The notes under the pieces were generated by a model, which saw nothing but the letters and a program-made list of their open reading frames with translations, had not been told where the DNA came from and searched no databases. Below, piece by piece: positions 20,777 to 31,164 of a stretch of DNA of 64,000 bases; within the stretch, counting starts at the first letter, position 1, and every line of letters starts with the position of its first letter. A program made the position numbers and the translations under genes. This DNA is from Rhodococcus sp. (in: high G+C Gram-positive bacteria) (GTDB lineage: Bacteria > Actinomycetota > Actinomycetes > Mycobacteriales > Mycobacteriaceae). The stretch is from NCBI RefSeq assembly GCF_023264675.1, contig NZ_JAHFVG010000017.1:1-64000 (forward strand), read 5' to 3'.

Positions 20777-21511
20777 GTGAGCCTGGTCTTATTGCCTGCT
20801 GTCGATGTCGCAGGTGGCGAAGCTGTCCGTCTCGTTCAAGGAGAGGCAGGAAGCGAAACGAAGTACGGCTCCCCGCGGGATGCCGCTCTCGCTTGGCAGA
20901 ACGACGGCGCCGAATGGGTGCACCTGGTCGATCTCGATGCTGCATTCGGTCGCGGATCCAATCATGAACTTCTCGTCGGCGTCATCGGTGAACTGGATGT
21001 GAAGGTCGAACTGTCGGGTGGCATTCGAGACGACGAATCGCTGCGCGCCGCCCTGGCCACCGGTTGTGCGCGTGTCAATCTCGGAACCGCGGCGATCGAG
21101 AACCCGGAATGGTGCTCACGTGCCATCGGTGAGTTCGGTGATCGTGTTGCGGTCGGCCTCGATGTGTTGATCGCCGACGGAGCGCCTCGCCTGCGCGGAC
21201 GCGGCTGGGTCACCGACGGCGGAGATCTCTGGGAGGTACTCGAGCGACTCGAGCGCGACGGCTGCTCGCGGTACGTCGTCACCGATGTGACCAAGGACGG
21301 GACGTTGACCGGTCCCAACCTCGATCTGTTGCGGCAGATGTGCGAGAAGACGGACAAGCCGGTCATCGCGTCCGGTGGGGTGTCCACGATCGACGATCTG
21401 CGAGCGATCGCCGGCCTGGTCGCGCTCGGCGTCGAGGGATCCATCGTGGGCAAGGCGTTGTATGCCGGGCGATTCACGTTGCCCGACGCTCTCGCGGCAG
21501 TGTCCGGATAG
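20777..21511 (+). CDS. priA: Bifunctional phosphoribosyl isomerase PriA (HisA/TrpF)
   Basis: TIM-barrel isomerase that in actinobacteria serves both histidine (ProFAR to PRFAR, HisA) and tryptophan (PRA to CdRP, TrpF) synthesis. The 244-aa protein has [15 protein letters not shown] with the first catalytic Asp, [11 protein letters not shown], and the second catalytic Asp in [16 protein letters not shown]. The lack of a separate trpF in the trp cluster of this window agrees with a dual role. Of two close GTGs the second is used because it gives the usual [11 protein letters not shown] start. TAGCAT ends 8 nt before it, so leaderless initiation is possible. Confidence 0.94.
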   Translation: MSLVLLPAVDVAGGEAVRLVQGEAGSETKYGSPRDAALAWQNDGAEWVHLVDLDAAFGRGSNHELLVGVIGELDVKVELSGGIRDDESLRAALATGCARVNLGTAAIENPEWCSRAIGEFGDRVAVGLDVLIADGAPRLRGRGWVTDGGDLWEVLERLERDGCSRYVVTDVTKDGTLTGPNLDLLRQMCEKTDKPVIASGGVSTIDDLRAIAGLVALGVEGSIVGKALYAGRFTLPDALAAVSG

Positions 21512-21521
21512 CCGCGGAGAT

Positions 21522-22352
21522 ATGAGTCTGCCCGAGGACCCGCAACGGTTGATCGACATCGCCTCTCGTCTGCTCGACGGCATCGTCGACCGATTCGTCG
21601 TCGGGGTCGGAGCTCCGAGCGCAGTGCAGAAGGGACCCGACGACTTCGCCACCGCCGTCGACCTCGAACTGGAGAAGAGGCTCACGGCCGAACTGTTCGA
21701 GCAGACCGGAATCGCGGTGCACGGCGAAGAATTCGGTGGACCTGATCTGCACAAGGGTCCGGTGTGGGTACTCGATCCGATCGACGGCACCTTCAATTAT
21801 TCCGCCGGGTTACCTTCTGCCGGAACGCTGTTGGCGTTGCTGGACGACGGGGTTCCGGTTGCGGGCTTGACGTGGTTGCCGTTGGTGAATCAGCGGTTCT
21901 CCGCGACCGTCGATGGTCCGGTGTACCTCAACGGCGACGCTGTTCCGCCGTTGACCGAGCGCGCGCTCTCCGATTCGATGATCGGGTTCGGAGCGTTCAA
22001 CATCGACAGTCGAGGCCGAACGCCCGGCGTGTACCGGCTTCGGATACTAGAGGAACTTTCGCGGGTGTCCTCACGGCTACGCATGCACGGCGCAACCGGT
22101 GTCGATCTGGCGTACACGGCAAGCGGAGTGCTTGGTGGGTGCGTCGTGTTCGGGCATCGCGCGTGGGACAACGCTGCCGGCGCACTGCTCGTGCAGGCGG
22201 CTGGCGGAGTCGTCACCGATCTTGCCGGAGACCCGTGGACCGTCGACTCGGGGTCCGTCCTGGCGGCCTCACCCGGCGTGCACGAGCAGTTGCTGTCCGT
22301 GATCACCGATCTGGGTGACCCCGCAGATTTTCTGGAAGGACGTGTTCGATGA
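21522..22352 (+). CDS. impA: Inositol monophosphatase-family phosphatase ImpA
   Basis: Li-sensitive Mg-dependent phosphatase fold. The 276-aa protein shows metal ligands in [19 protein letters not shown] and the final [10 protein letters not shown]. In M. tuberculosis the same gene (impA, Rv1604) lies between hisA and hisF. Activity may be on inositol phosphate or, given the his operon, on histidinol phosphate, for which no dedicated phosphatase is seen here; the known mycobacterial HisN is a different member encoded elsewhere. The ATG follows GGAG, and its stop overlaps hisF as ATGA. Confidence 0.88.
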   Translation: MSLPEDPQRLIDIASRLLDGIVDRFVVGVGAPSAVQKGPDDFATAVDLELEKRLTAELFEQTGIAVHGEEFGGPDLHKGPVWVLDPIDGTFNYSAGLPSAGTLLALLDDGVPVAGLTWLPLVNQRFSATVDGPVYLNGDAVPPLTERALSDSMIGFGAFNIDSRGRTPGVYRLRILEELSRVSSRLRMHGATGVDLAYTASGVLGGCVVFGHRAWDNAAGALLVQAAGGVVTDLAGDPWTVDSGSVLAASPGVHEQLLSVITDLGDPADFLEGRVR

Positions 22353-23122
22353 CTGTCGCTGTACGAGTGATCCCGTGTCTCGATGTCGACGCCGGGCGCG
22401 TGGTGAAGGGCGTCAACTTCGAAAACCTCCGTGATGCAGGCGATCCCGTCGCCCTCGCCGCGTTGTACGACGCCCAGGGTGCCGACGAGCTGACGTTTCT
22501 CGATGTCACCGCTTCGACCTCGGACCGAGGGACCATGCTCGACGTCGTCAGTCGTACGGCCGAGCAGGTGTTCATTCCCTTGACGGTCGGAGGCGGTGTA
22601 CGCACGGTCGAGGACGTGGACCGTCTCCTTCGTGCGGGTGCGGACAAGGTAAGTGTCAACACCGCAGCCATCGCGCGGCCGGAATTGCTCCGCGAGATGA
22701 GCGAGCGTTTCGGTTCGCAGTGCATCGTGTTGTCGGTGGACGCCAGGACGGTCCCCGACGGTCAGCAGGACACTGTCTCCGGTTGGGAAGTGACCACGCA
22801 CGGCGGCAAGCGCGGTACCGGGATCGACGCTGTCGAGTGGGCGAGGCGCGGAGCAGAACTCGGCGTCGGCGAGATCTTGTTGAACTCGATGGACGCCGAC
22901 GGCACCAAGGCCGGTTTCGACCTTCCGATGATTGCTGCCGTGCGAGCCGCAGTGCACGTTCCGGTCATCGCGAGTGGCGGTGCAGGTGCTGTGGAGCATT
23001 TTCCGCCCGCCGTCACCGCTGGTGCGGATGCTGTTCTTGCGGCGAGTGTCTTCCACTTCGGCGATCTGAGCATCTCGCAGGTCAAAGACGCGATGCGCGC
23101 GGACGGGATCGTCGTTCGCTGA
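22349..23122 (+). CDS. hisF: Imidazole glycerol phosphate synthase cyclase subunit HisF
   Basis: Cyclase partner of HisH; makes imidazole glycerol phosphate and AICAR. The 257-aa half-barrel repeat protein has catalytic Asp in [17 protein letters not shown] and in LSVDART, phosphate sites VGGGVRT and ASGGAGA, and the general signature [10 protein letters not shown]. The ATG overlaps impA. Confidence 0.97.
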   Translation: MTVAVRVIPCLDVDAGRVVKGVNFENLRDAGDPVALAALYDAQGADELTFLDVTASTSDRGTMLDVVSRTAEQVFIPLTVGGGVRTVEDVDRLLRAGADKVSVNTAAIARPELLREMSERFGSQCIVLSVDARTVPDGQQDTVSGWEVTTHGGKRGTGIDAVEWARRGAELGVGEILLNSMDADGTKAGFDLPMIAAVRAAVHVPVIASGGAGAVEHFPPAVTAGADAVLAASVFHFGDLSISQVKDAMRADGIVVR

Positions 23123-23207
23123 CGTTGCTCGGTCGATCCGAAGTGGGCAAGCAACTCCAAGCAATCTGCGTGGACGATGTCGGCGCGAGGAAGGTATAAC
23201 GGAAATC

Positions 23208-23546
23208 ATGAGTCTCGACCCGGCGATCGCTGCCCGCCTCAAGCGCAACGAGGCCGGGCTGTTCAGCGCGGTTGCGCAGGAACGTAGCTCCGGCGATGTG
23301 CTGATGGTCGCCTGGATGGACGACGAAGCTCTGGCCCGCACGCTCGAAACGCGCAAGGGGACCTACTACTCGCGGTCGCGTCAGGCCTATTGGGTCAAGG
23401 GCGAAACCTCCGGTCACACCCAGTACGTGCACGAAGTGCGACTGGACTGTGACGGCGATACGGTCTTGCTCGTCGTCGACCAGGAGGGCGCTGCCTGCCA
23501 CACCGGAAGCCACACGTGTTTCGATGCGGATGTGCTTCTCGGCTGA
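23208..23546 (+). CDS. hisI: Phosphoribosyl-AMP cyclohydrolase HisI
   Basis: Opens the adenine ring of PR-AMP (third step). The 112-aa protein is a HisI-only form, with no PR-ATP pyrophosphohydrolase (HisE) fused. It has [32 protein letters not shown] and zinc/Mg ligands in LDCDGDT and [12 protein letters not shown]. An 85-nt gap after hisF and AGGAAGG before the ATG suggest it may have some own initiation. It is the last his gene of the cluster and converges on marR. Confidence 0.96.
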   Translation: MSLDPAIAARLKRNEAGLFSAVAQERSSGDVLMVAWMDDEALARTLETRKGTYYSRSRQAYWVKGETSGHTQYVHEVRLDCDGDTVLLVVDQEGAACHTGSHTCFDADVLLG

Positions 23547-23552
23547 GCCGAA

Positions 23553-23604
23553 CCCTCGCCGTCAAAACCCTCGGCGTCAAAACTCTCGGCGTCGAAACCC
23601 TCGG
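23553..23604. repeat. 15-bp tandem repeat between hisI and marR
   Basis: About 3.5 copies of CCCTCGGCGTCAAAA with few changes (units at 23553, 23568, 23583 and a partial at 23598) fill the gap between convergent hisI and marR. It encodes nothing. It shows no good stem, so it is not an ordinary terminator. Confidence 0.85.
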
Positions 23605-23605
23605 T

Positions 23606-24103
23606 TCAGGCTTTGCCCGTGCCTGCGGCGATGCCTTTGTCGAGCTGAGTGAGGATAGCGGCGCTGAGTTCGCCCAGTTGCGCTACTTGCTCGTCGTCGA
23701 GACCCTCGAACACCAGACTTTGCACGGAGTCGACGTGCCCGGGCGCAGCACCGAGGACGATGTCCATACCTGCGTCGGTGAGCACGGCGTAGGACCCACG
23801 GCTGCCGCTGATGCTCTCGCGTCGGACCCAGCCTGCTTTTTCGAGCTTGGTCACGACGTGAGAAAGCCTCGACAGAGATGCGTTGGCGAATTTCGCCAGA
23901 TCGCGCAGCTGAATGCGACGGTTCTCGTCCTCGGACAGCACCGAGAGGACGAAGTAGTCGAAATGCGTCAGCGAGGAGTCTCGTTGCAGTTGGGTGTCCA
24001 GCGCAGCAGGCAAACGAGTGACGATGGCGACGAAGGATCGCCATGCCGCTTGTTGGTCGTCGTTCAGCCAGCGTGGTTCTGAACTTGTCGAGGACTCGTC
24101 CAT
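23606..24103 (-). CDS. MarR-family regulator
   Basis: A 165-aa MarR-type winged-helix protein: SLTHFDYFVLSVLSE, RIQLRDLAKFANASLSRLSH as the recognition region and LEKAGWVRRE leading to the wing with SGSRGSYAVLTDAG. The ATG is chosen because AAGGAAGG lies about 9 nt upstream; a longer frame exists. It follows the peroxiredoxin gene on the same strand after 132 nt. Three copies of TCACCACAGT lie in that gap and may be its operator. A link to peroxide or phenolic stress is plausible from the neighbour but unproven. Confidence 0.87.
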   Translation of the reverse strand: MDESSTSSEPRWLNDDQQAAWRSFVAIVTRLPAALDTQLQRDSSLTHFDYFVLSVLSEDENRRIQLRDLAKFANASLSRLSHVVTKLEKAGWVRRESISGSRGSYAVLTDAGMDIVLGAAPGHVDSVQSLVFEGLDDEQVAQLGELSAAILTQLDKGIAAGTGKA

Positions 24104-24144
24104 CTCGGCGAAGCCTTCCTTTCGAGCGCACACACTGTGATCGG

Positions 24145-24192
24145 TCACCACAGTTGGTTCTGATCACCACAGTTGGTTGTAGTCACCACAGT
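24145..24192. repeat. 19-bp direct repeats upstream of marR
   Basis: TCACCACAGTTGGTT occurs at 24145 and 24164 with a 19-bp period, and a third partial copy TCACCACAGT is at 24183. A related CACTGTGA is at 24132. The iterated, same-face spacing (close to two helical turns) looks like a regulator binding array for the MarR protein. Confidence 0.7.
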
Positions 24193-24235
24193 GTTTCACT
24201 CGCGCGAAGGTTCATGTGCACCGCGAACGAACGGA

Positions 24236-24700
24236 TCAGGTCGTGGACCGGCTCCGGAGAAATTCCAGCGCATGATCGGCGTGGGCTTCGAAGCGGAATT
24301 CGCTGGTGAAGACGTCCAGAATCGTCCGGTCGGTGTCGATGACGAAGGTGGCGCGTTTGACCGGCGACAGTTTTCCGAGAAGGCCTCGCTTGACTCCGAA
24401 GCGAGACGCGATGGAGCCGTCCTCGTCGGAGAGGAGCGGGTAGTCGAAGGACTTCACGTCGGCGAACTCGGCCTGCTTGGACACTGCATCGGTACTGATC
24501 CCTGCGCGTGAGGCACCGGCCGCGGTGAACTCCGATGCGAGATCACGGAAGTGGCATGCTTCGGCGGTGCAGCCGGGGGTGAGGGCACCCGGGTAGAAGA
24601 AGAGGACCAGTGGTCCGTCGGCCAGAAGGCTGTCCAGAGAACGCGGCGTTCCGTTCTGGTCGGGGAGAGTGAAGTTGGGAACGCTGTCACCTTGTTTCAT
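24236..24700 (-). CDS. bcp: Peroxiredoxin, BCP/PrxQ type
   Basis: Thioredoxin-dependent peroxidase reducing H2O2 and organic hydroperoxides. The 154-aa protein has the motif [18 protein letters not shown] with peroxidatic Cys44 and a second cysteine five residues later, the 2-Cys pattern of PrxQ. It ends with a short polar tail. In mycobacteria bcpB (Rv1608c) lies in the same place between his and trp genes. The ATG is 56 nt from the divergent trpE. Confidence 0.93.
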   Translation of the reverse strand: MKQGDSVPNFTLPDQNGTPRSLDSLLADGPLVLFFYPGALTPGCTAEACHFRDLASEFTAAGASRAGISTDAVSKQAEFADVKSFDYPLLSDEDGSIASRFGVKRGLLGKLSPVKRATFVIDTDRTILDVFTSEFRFEAHADHALEFLRSRSTT

Positions 24701-24756
24701 GTCCGCGAGGCTACCGCGCGGTAAGACACCGCTGCATCGCCTGGGATGATGGAGCG

Positions 24757-26328
24757 ATGCATGGCGAGATCACCACACTGCCCGGTGCACACAAGATCGT
24801 CGACCCCGACTCGACCACGACCCGTGAAGTGTTCCGGGCGCTGGCCGCCGAACACCGTGTCGTTCCGGTAGTACGCAAGGTCCTGGCGGACTCGGAAACC
24901 CCGTTGTCCGCCTACCGAAAACTCGGCGGCAATCGACCGGGGACATTCTTGTTGGAGTCCGCCGAGAACGGCCGATCGTGGTCGCGATGGTCCTTCATCG
25001 GCGCCGGGACCCCGGCAGTGTTGACGACGGTGGACGGCGAAGCTGCCTGGCGGGGCAACGTTCCTGCCGGGGTGCCCTCCGGAGGCGATCCGCTCGAGGT
25101 GCTGGGACGCACGCTCGAACTGCTTCGTTCCGAACGGTTGCCCGGGCTGCCGCCGCTGACCGGCGGAATGGTGGGATACCTCGGTTACGACGCCGTTCGG
25201 CGCATCGAAGTACTGCCGACGCACGCCGAGGACGACCTCGGGGTGCCCGAAATGGTGATGATGCTGGCAACCGATCTGGCGGCGGTCGACCATCACGAGG
25301 GCGCGATCACGCTCATCGCCAATGCCGTCAACTGGGACGGAACCGACGATCGCGTGGACGAGGCCTACGAAGATGCGGTTCGCCGGCTCGATCGCATGTG
25401 TGCGGACCTCGCGAAACCTGCGTCGTCGACGGTGTCGACCGTGGCCAAGCCGAAGCCCGACTTCCGCCGGCAGCGTACGACGGAAGGGTTCGGCCGCGAC
25501 GTGGAGAAGCTGGTCGGGGACATCGAGGCAGGCGAAGCGTTCCAGGTCGTGTTGTCCCAGCGCTTCGAGATGGACACCGACGCGGAACCCCTCGATGTGT
25601 ACCGCATGCTGCGTGCATCGAACCCGAGTCCGTACATGTACCTGATGCATGTCCCCGGCCCGGATGACCAGACCGCATTCTCGATCGTCGGTTCGAGCCC
25701 CGAGGCTCTCGTGACCGTCGTCGACGGCGTCGCGACGACCCATCCGATCGCAGGCACGCGGTGGCGGGGAAAGTCCGAGGAGGAGGACGTGCTTCTCGAG
25801 AAGGACCTTTTGGCGGACGAGAAGGAAAATGCGGAGCATCTGATGTTGGTGGATCTCGGGCGCAACGATCTCGGGCGTGTGTGTACACCAGGCACCGTTC
25901 GTGTCAGCGACTACCGGCACATCGAGCGGTACAGCCACGTCATGCATCTCGTGTCCACCGTCACCGGGCATCTGGCCGAGGGCAAGCACGCTCTCGACGC
26001 CGTCAAGGCATGTTTTCCCGCCGGAACGCTGTCCGGCGCTCCCAAGGTCCGTGCGATGGAATTGATCGACGAACTGGAGCCGACGAGGAGGGGCGTCTAT
26101 GGAGGAATCGTCGGATATCTCGACTTCGCCGGTGATGCCGACACGGCGATCGCGATCCGGACGGCGTTGATGAAGGACGGCACCGCCTACGTTCAAGCGG
26201 GTGCAGGTGTCGTCGCCGATTCGGTCGCCGAGTACGAGGACACCGAGGCGCGAAACAAGGCCATGGCAGTACTGTCCGCGGTAGCTGCGGCGGAAACCCT
26301 CACAGCCGTGGACGGTGACTCCCGGTGA
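24757..26328 (+). CDS. trpE: Anthranilate synthase component I TrpE
   Basis: Makes anthranilate from chorismate and ammonia; the first committed step to tryptophan. The 523-aa protein has the tryptophan-feedback signature LLESx10S ([15 protein letters not shown]), [16 protein letters not shown], and the catalytic region [54 protein letters not shown]. The glutaminase TrpG is not in the window and must come from elsewhere. No leader peptide or T-box is seen in the 56 nt upstream. A membrane gene overlaps its end. Confidence 0.96.
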   Translation: MHGEITTLPGAHKIVDPDSTTTREVFRALAAEHRVVPVVRKVLADSETPLSAYRKLGGNRPGTFLLESAENGRSWSRWSFIGAGTPAVLTTVDGEAAWRGNVPAGVPSGGDPLEVLGRTLELLRSERLPGLPPLTGGMVGYLGYDAVRRIEVLPTHAEDDLGVPEMVMMLATDLAAVDHHEGAITLIANAVNWDGTDDRVDEAYEDAVRRLDRMCADLAKPASSTVSTVAKPKPDFRRQRTTEGFGRDVEKLVGDIEAGEAFQVVLSQRFEMDTDAEPLDVYRMLRASNPSPYMYLMHVPGPDDQTAFSIVGSSPEALVTVVDGVATTHPIAGTRWRGKSEEEDVLLEKDLLADEKENAEHLMLVDLGRNDLGRVCTPGTVRVSDYRHIERYSHVMHLVSTVTGHLAEGKHALDAVKACFPAGTLSGAPKVRAMELIDELEPTRRGVYGGIVGYLDFAGDADTAIAIRTALMKDGTAYVQAGAGVVADSVAEYEDTEARNKAMAVLSAVAAAETLTAVDGDSR

Positions 26329-27005
26329 GCAGCGAGCCCGCGCCGCAGACAACGCGACGATCGCGATCGTCGGCCGTGTCCGTCGTCCTCCTGCTTGTCG
26401 GTGCGCTCTGCCTGTGGGGTAGTTCGCGGATGACGTGGGTGCACGTCGTCTCGTTCGACGGCCTCGGTGAACAACGGTCAACCGATTTGCTCGGTAGTAC
26501 GTGGGCTGCTGCGTCGACGCCGTTGGCGTTAGCTCTGGTTGCGGCCGTCGCAGCATCGTTCGCGGTGCGCGGCTGGGCAGCGCGTGCGCTGGCACTGTTG
26601 GTCGGGTTGGTGGCCGTCGGGGCAGCAGTACCGGCGGTGGATGCACTGGTCGGCGATGTCTCCAGTAGCAAGGCCGGAGACCTGTCGGAGCTACCGGGCA
26701 GGGCTGAGGTCGTCTCGACACAAGCTTTTGCCCTACCGGCAGCGCTGGCGCTGGTCGGAGCCATTGCTGCGCTCGCCGCTGCCGTCGTGTCGGTACGGAA
26801 ACCAACCGCCCGGAAGGTACTCTCTTCCAAGTACGATGCGCCTGCTGCTCGACGTGAAGAGACGGCGCTTCGAGCGAAGACGGTGTCGGAGCGGGCCGAG
26901 GCCAACGGGGAGGGGGACGACTTGACCGAGCGAATGCTGTGGGACGCACTCGACGCGGGGGAGGACCCGACCGATGTGTCCGGTACCCGAAAATCAGAAG
27001 ACTGA
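26325..27005 (+). CDS. Trp-operon membrane protein (TIGR02234-type)
   Basis: Unknown function. The 226-aa protein has four hydrophobic segments (about 17-36, 62-80, 86-104, 138-158) and a charged, Glu/Arg-rich cytosolic tail. Genes of this type sit between trpE and trpC across actinobacteria (Rv1610 type). It overlaps trpE by 4 nt (GTGA), so it is co-translated. The conserved place suggests a role in tryptophan physiology, but none is known to me. Confidence 0.85.
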   Translation: MSSEPAPQTTRRSRSSAVSVVLLLVGALCLWGSSRMTWVHVVSFDGLGEQRSTDLLGSTWAAASTPLALALVAAVAASFAVRGWAARALALLVGLVAVGAAVPAVDALVGDVSSSKAGDLSELPGRAEVVSTQAFALPAALALVGAIAALAAAVVSVRKPTARKVLSSKYDAPAARREETALRAKTVSERAEANGEGDDLTERMLWDALDAGEDPTDVSGTRKSED

Positions 27006-27015
27006 AAGCCCCTAC

Positions 27016-27057
27016 TACGCTAGGGCAGACCTGAAATGAGTTTTGTCACATCAGGTC
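27016..27057 (+). promoter_or_regulatory. Candidate internal promoter and leader hairpin before trpC
   Basis: TACGCT (27016-27021) fits a -10 hexamer; a start about 7 nt on would place the inverted repeat GACCTGA (27028-27034) and TCAGGTC (27051-27057) at the very 5' end of the transcript, with a 16-nt loop. It could be an operator or a 5' mRNA hairpin controlling trpC-B-A. Confidence 0.4.
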
Positions 27058-27082
27058 ACCGATGGAAAGGACTCGAGTCACC

Positions 27083-27892
27083 ATGACTGTTCTCGATTCG
27101 ATTCTGGATGGAGTGCGAGCCGACGTCGCCGCGCGTGAATCGGTGGTCGACTTCGCTTCCGTGAAAGCAGCCGCCGCGAAGGCACCCGCTCCGCTGAACG
27201 CGACCGCAGCACTCCACGAAGACGGCATCGGTGTCATCGCCGAGGTCAAGAGGGCAAGCCCGTCGAAGGGCGCGCTGGCCGATATCGGTGACCCCGCAAC
27301 GTTGGCTCAGGCGTACCAGGCAGGCGGAGCCAGAATCATCAGCGTTCTCACCGAGGAACGCAGATTCCACGGCTCGCTCGCGGATCTCGACGTGGTGCGC
27401 AAGGCAGTGTCGATTCCCGTTTTGCGCAAGGACTTCATCGTCGGGCCCTACCAGATCCACGAAGCGCGTGCCCACGGGGCGGATGTGATTCTGCTGATCG
27501 TCGCGGCACTGGAGCAGCACGCTCTCGCCTCGCTGCTCGACCGGACCGAGTCGCTCGGAATGACCGCGTTGGTGGAGGTGCACACCGAGGCCGAGGCCGA
27601 TCGGGCTCTCGAAGCCGGCGCGTCCGTCATCGGTATCAACGCGCGCAACCTCAAGACGCTCGAAATCGACCGCGACAGCTTCGGCCGCATCGCACCTGGA
27701 TTGCCGAGCGAGGTCATTCGTATCGCGGAATCCGGTGTCCGTGGAACCGCAGACCTGCTTGCCTACGCTGGAGCAGGCGCCGACGCTGTTCTCGTCGGTG
27801 AAGGACTCGTCACCAGTGGTGACCCGCGCACTGCGGTGTCGGACCTGGTGACTGCAGGCACGCATCCCTCGTGCCCGAAACCCGCCCGCTGA
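27083..27892 (+). CDS. trpC: Indole-3-glycerol phosphate synthase TrpC
   Basis: TIM-barrel enzyme that closes CdRP to indole glycerol phosphate. The 269-aa single-domain protein has [15 protein letters not shown] with the catalytic Lys, [30 protein letters not shown] and AESGVRG. The start ATG gives [11 protein letters not shown], the usual N-terminus; GGAAAGGA lies upstream. It is not fused to TrpF; PriA likely provides that activity. Confidence 0.96.
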   Translation: MTVLDSILDGVRADVAARESVVDFASVKAAAAKAPAPLNATAALHEDGIGVIAEVKRASPSKGALADIGDPATLAQAYQAGGARIISVLTEERRFHGSLADLDVVRKAVSIPVLRKDFIVGPYQIHEARAHGADVILLIVAALEQHALASLLDRTESLGMTALVEVHTEAEADRALEAGASVIGINARNLKTLEIDRDSFGRIAPGLPSEVIRIAESGVRGTADLLAYAGAGADAVLVGEGLVTSGDPRTAVSDLVTAGTHPSCPKPAR

Positions 27893-27968
27893 GATATCCC
27901 TCGTCGAGAGCTGTGTGAAGCAGCGCCCCGATCGCGGCGTTGGTGGACTGTTGGGGCAGACTGGTCGG

Positions 27969-29282
27969 GTGAGCAGCGACCTATCGAGCCCCAGTTTCAA
28001 AGGTGGCGATCTTCCTCAGTCGAGCCTGGGGTTGACCGACCGTAGTAAGTACGATCCCGACGTCGGTGGCCATTTCGGCGTCTATGGTGGACGATTCGTT
28101 CCCGAGGCGCTGATGGGCGTCATCGAGGAAGTCACCGCCGAGTACGACAAGGTTCGAAGCGACAACGAGTTCCTCGCGGAACTCGATCGACTGCAGCGTG
28201 ACTACACCGGACGCCCGTCGCCCGTCTTCGAGGCGACCAGACTGTCCGAGCATGCGGGTGGCGCTCGAATCCTTCTCAAGCGAGAAGACTTGAATCACAC
28301 AGGTTCTCACAAGATCAACAACGTCCTCGGTCAGGTGTTGCTCGCCAAGCGCATGGGCAAGACTCGCGTCATCGCCGAGACCGGCGCCGGTCAGCACGGC
28401 GTAGCGACGGCGACCGCCTGTGCGCTGCTCGGACTGGACTGTGTCGTGTACATGGGCGAGGTGGACACCGAACGGCAGTCACTCAACGTGGCGCGTATGC
28501 GGTTGCTCGGATCCGAGGTCGTCGCAGTCACCTCGGGTTCGCGCACGCTCAAGGATGCGATCAACGAGGCACTGCGTGACTGGGTGGCTCACGCCGACGA
28601 CACCTACTACTGCTTCGGTACGGTTGCCGGTCCGCACCCGTTCCCGGCAATGGTCCGCGATTTCCAGCGCATCATCGGTCTCGAAGCCCGCCAACAGGTG
28701 CAGGCCTCGACCGGGCGTCTGCCCGACGCGATCGCCGCCTGCGTCGGCGGAGGATCGAACGCCATCGGCATCTTCCATGCGTTCATCGACGATCCGGCGG
28801 TGCGTCTCGTGGGATTCGAGGCAGCCGGGGACGGCGTCGAGACCGGACGGCACGCTGCGACCATCAGCGGCGGGTCTCCGGGGACACTGCACGGCACCTT
28901 TTCGTACCTGCTGCAGGACGAAGACGGTCAAACCATCGAATCTCATTCCATCTCTGCAGGTTTGGACTATCCAGGTGTCGGACCCGAGCACTCGTATCTC
29001 CACGACATCGGAAGGGCCGAGTACCGCGGCATCACCGATACCGAAGCGATGGATGCGTTCCGCCTGCTGAGCAGAACCGAGGGAATCATTCCGGCGATCG
29101 AGTCGGCGCACGCGGTGGCGGGTGCACTGAAGTTGGGCCGGGAACTGGGTAAGGACGCGATCGTGCTCGTGAACCTGTCGGGTCGTGGTGACAAGGACGT
29201 CGATACCGCGGCCGAGTGGTTCGGCCTCGTGGACGGCAACGGCGACGCACACGTGGACGGCGAGAAGGGTGAACCGGCATGA
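27969..29282 (+). CDS. trpB: Tryptophan synthase beta chain TrpB
   Basis: PLP enzyme joining indole and serine to tryptophan. The 437-aa protein has [27 protein letters not shown] with the PLP lysine, [13 protein letters not shown] and phosphate-binding GGGSNAIG. I chose the second of two GTGs (27915 and 27969) because the extra 18 residues are not family-like; either lacks a strong Shine-Dalgarno. TrpA overlaps its end, as expected for a two-subunit complex. Confidence 0.95.
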   Translation: MSSDLSSPSFKGGDLPQSSLGLTDRSKYDPDVGGHFGVYGGRFVPEALMGVIEEVTAEYDKVRSDNEFLAELDRLQRDYTGRPSPVFEATRLSEHAGGARILLKREDLNHTGSHKINNVLGQVLLAKRMGKTRVIAETGAGQHGVATATACALLGLDCVVYMGEVDTERQSLNVARMRLLGSEVVAVTSGSRTLKDAINEALRDWVAHADDTYYCFGTVAGPHPFPAMVRDFQRIIGLEARQQVQASTGRLPDAIAACVGGGSNAIGIFHAFIDDPAVRLVGFEAAGDGVETGRHAATISGGSPGTLHGTFSYLLQDEDGQTIESHSISAGLDYPGVGPEHSYLHDIGRAEYRGITDTEAMDAFRLLSRTEGIIPAIESAHAVAGALKLGRELGKDAIVLVNLSGRGDKDVDTAAEWFGLVDGNGDAHVDGEKGEPA

Positions 29283-30082
29283 CGGAACATAAGTCAAGGC
29301 TCGCATCGACATTCGCGGCGTGCCGCGCCGAGAATCGAGCCGCATTGGTCGGATATCTTCCGGCGGGGTTCCCCACGGTCGAGAAGTCGATCGAGGTGTT
29401 CGAGACGATGGTCTCGAACGGCTGCGACATCGTCGAGGTGGGCATTCCCTACTCCGATCCTGTCATGGACGGTCCGACCATCCAAGCCGCCGCCGACACT
29501 GCGTTGCGTGCGGGCGCGAGAGTGCGCGACGTGTTCACCGTGGTGGAACGGGTGTCCGCTGCCGGAGGCAAGGCTGTCGTGATGACGTATTGGAACCTCG
29601 TGTTGCGCTACGGAATCGACAACTTCGCGCGTGACCTCGCCGGCGCCGGTGGTCTCGGAATCATCACTCCCGACCTCATCCCCGACGAAGCGGACGAGTG
29701 GATCGCGGCGTCGGACAAGTACGACCTGGATCGCATCTTCCTCGTAGCGCCCTCGTCGACCGAGGAGAGAATTGCCAGCACGCTCGCGGCGAGCCGTGGA
29801 TTCGTCTATGCAGCATCGACCATGGGAGTGACCGGCGCGCGCGATGCCGTGTCCTCGATGGCGCCGGCATTGACCGCGCGCATTCGAACGCACTCCGACA
29901 TTCCGGTCGGTGTCGGCCTCGGCGTCAGGTCCGGTGCTCAAGCAGCCGAGATCGCCCAATACGCCGATGCGGTCATCGTCGGTTCGGCCCTGGTCTCCGC
30001 TGTCGACAACGGCATGAAAGCCGTCGCGGAACTCACCACCGAGCTTGCCGAGGGTGTTCGCTCGGCTAACGTGGCGTCGTGA
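29279..30082 (+). CDS. trpA: Tryptophan synthase alpha chain TrpA
   Basis: Cleaves indole glycerol phosphate and channels indole to TrpB. The 267-aa barrel has the catalytic Glu and Asp in [18 protein letters not shown], and [11 protein letters not shown] and [13 protein letters not shown] for phosphate binding. ATGA overlap with trpB and GTGA overlap with lgt make a continuous translational unit from trpB to lgt. Confidence 0.97.
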   Translation: MTEHKSRLASTFAACRAENRAALVGYLPAGFPTVEKSIEVFETMVSNGCDIVEVGIPYSDPVMDGPTIQAAADTALRAGARVRDVFTVVERVSAAGGKAVVMTYWNLVLRYGIDNFARDLAGAGGLGIITPDLIPDEADEWIAASDKYDLDRIFLVAPSSTEERIASTLAASRGFVYAASTMGVTGARDAVSSMAPALTARIRTHSDIPVGVGLGVRSGAQAAEIAQYADAVIVGSALVSAVDNGMKAVAELTTELAEGVRSANVAS

Positions 30083-31164
30083 TTCCTGACTTCTCGTCAT
30101 CGAGTGCCGTCACGTCCTCGACCGCAGTTCTCGCCTACATTCCGAGTCCGCCGCAGGGAGTCTGGTACGTCGGGCCGCTGGCTCTGCGTGCCTACGCCCT
30201 CTTCATCATCGTCGGGATCATCATCGCCATCGTGTGGGGCGATCGGCGATGGGTGGCACGTGGCGGAACCAAGGGCACGGTTCTCGACGTCGCAGTCTGG
30301 GCTGTTCCGTTCGGCTTGATCGGTGGTCGGCTCTACCACGTTGCCACCGACTGGACCACGTACTTCGGGCCCGGTGGAGATCCGGTGCGCGCACTGAAAG
30401 TGTGGGAGGGCGGCCTCGGAATCTGGGGCGCGGTACTTCTCGGCGGAGTCGGTGCCTGGATCGCGTGTCGGCGACGCGGTATCCCGCTTCCCGCGTTCGG
30501 TGATGCGGTGGGCCCACCGATCCTGCTCGCTCAGGCGATCGGCCGAATCGGCAACTACTTCAACCAGGAGCTCTACGGCAGAGAAACCACCAAGCCGTGG
30601 GGTCTGGAGATCTTCGAACGCGTCAACGACGCCGGCCGGGTCGATCCGCTGACCGGAGTATCGACCGGAGTGCTCGAGAAGATCGTCCATCCGACATTCC
30701 TGTACGAACTCCTCTGGAGCCTCGTCGTCGTCGTGCTGCTCGTCCTCGTGGACCGACGATTCTCGATCGGCCACGGTCGCCTGTTCGCTCTGTACGTGGC
30801 CGGATACTGCGCCGGCCGTTTCTGGGTCGAGTTGCTTCGCGACGACTACGCCACCCACATCGCCGGAATTCGAGTCAACAGCTTCACCTCCGCGATCGTG
30901 TTCGTTCTGGCAGTGCTGTACTTCGTGCTGGCAACGAAGGGCCGGGAAGATCCCGCGTCCCTGGCGTCCGACGGGGACGTAGCCGCTGTGGAAACGTCGG
31001 CCGATGATGCGACGGCCGGTGACGCGACGGCCGGTGACGAGCATGACGCGGACGTCCAGCCGACCACGTCGGAACCGGTCGACCCGAAGAAGCCCGGTAG
31101 CGAGGCGACAACGGTCGACGAGGGCGTTGTCGCGCCCAACTCGGGGGAGTCCAAGAATGGTTGA
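30079..31164 (+). CDS. lgt: Prolipoprotein diacylglyceryl transferase Lgt
   Basis: Integral membrane enzyme that attaches diacylglyceryl to the lipobox cysteine of prolipoproteins, the first step of lipoprotein maturation; two lipoproteins with lipoboxes are encoded in this window. The core (residues to about 300) has seven hydrophobic segments, GGRLYHV with the essential His and the Lgt signature GRIGNYFNQELYGRET. The C-terminal 60-70 residues are an acidic, disordered extension with a DATAGDATAGDE repeat, a common trait in mycolata. It overlaps trpA by 4 nt. Confidence 0.95.
   Translation: MIPDFSSSSAVTSSTAVLAYIPSPPQGVWYVGPLALRAYALFIIVGIIIAIVWGDRRWVARGGTKGTVLDVAVWAVPFGLIGGRLYHVATDWTTYFGPGGDPVRALKVWEGGLGIWGAVLLGGVGAWIACRRRGIPLPAFGDAVGPPILLAQAIGRIGNYFNQELYGRETTKPWGLEIFERVNDAGRVDPLTGVSTGVLEKIVHPTFLYELLWSLVVVVLLVLVDRRFSIGHGRLFALYVAGYCAGRFWVELLRDDYATHIAGIRVNSFTSAIVFVLAVLYFVLATKGREDPASLASDGDVAAVETSADDATAGDATAGDEHDADVQPTTSEPVDPKKPGSEATTVDEGVVAPNSGESKNG

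Noticed and set aside
23553..24192. Repeats around marR considered as a CRISPR array
   Set aside because: Units are 15 and 19 bp, in direct tandem without spacers, and no cas gene is near.
24697..26949. 750-codon open frame on the minus strand, antisense to trpE and the membrane gene
   Set aside because: Same shadow effect; trpE is intact with its feedback and catalytic motifs.
27915..27968. Longer TrpB start at GTG 27915
   Set aside because: The added 18 residues ([11 protein letters not shown]...) are unlike TrpB N-termini and no ribosome site supports them; not excluded.
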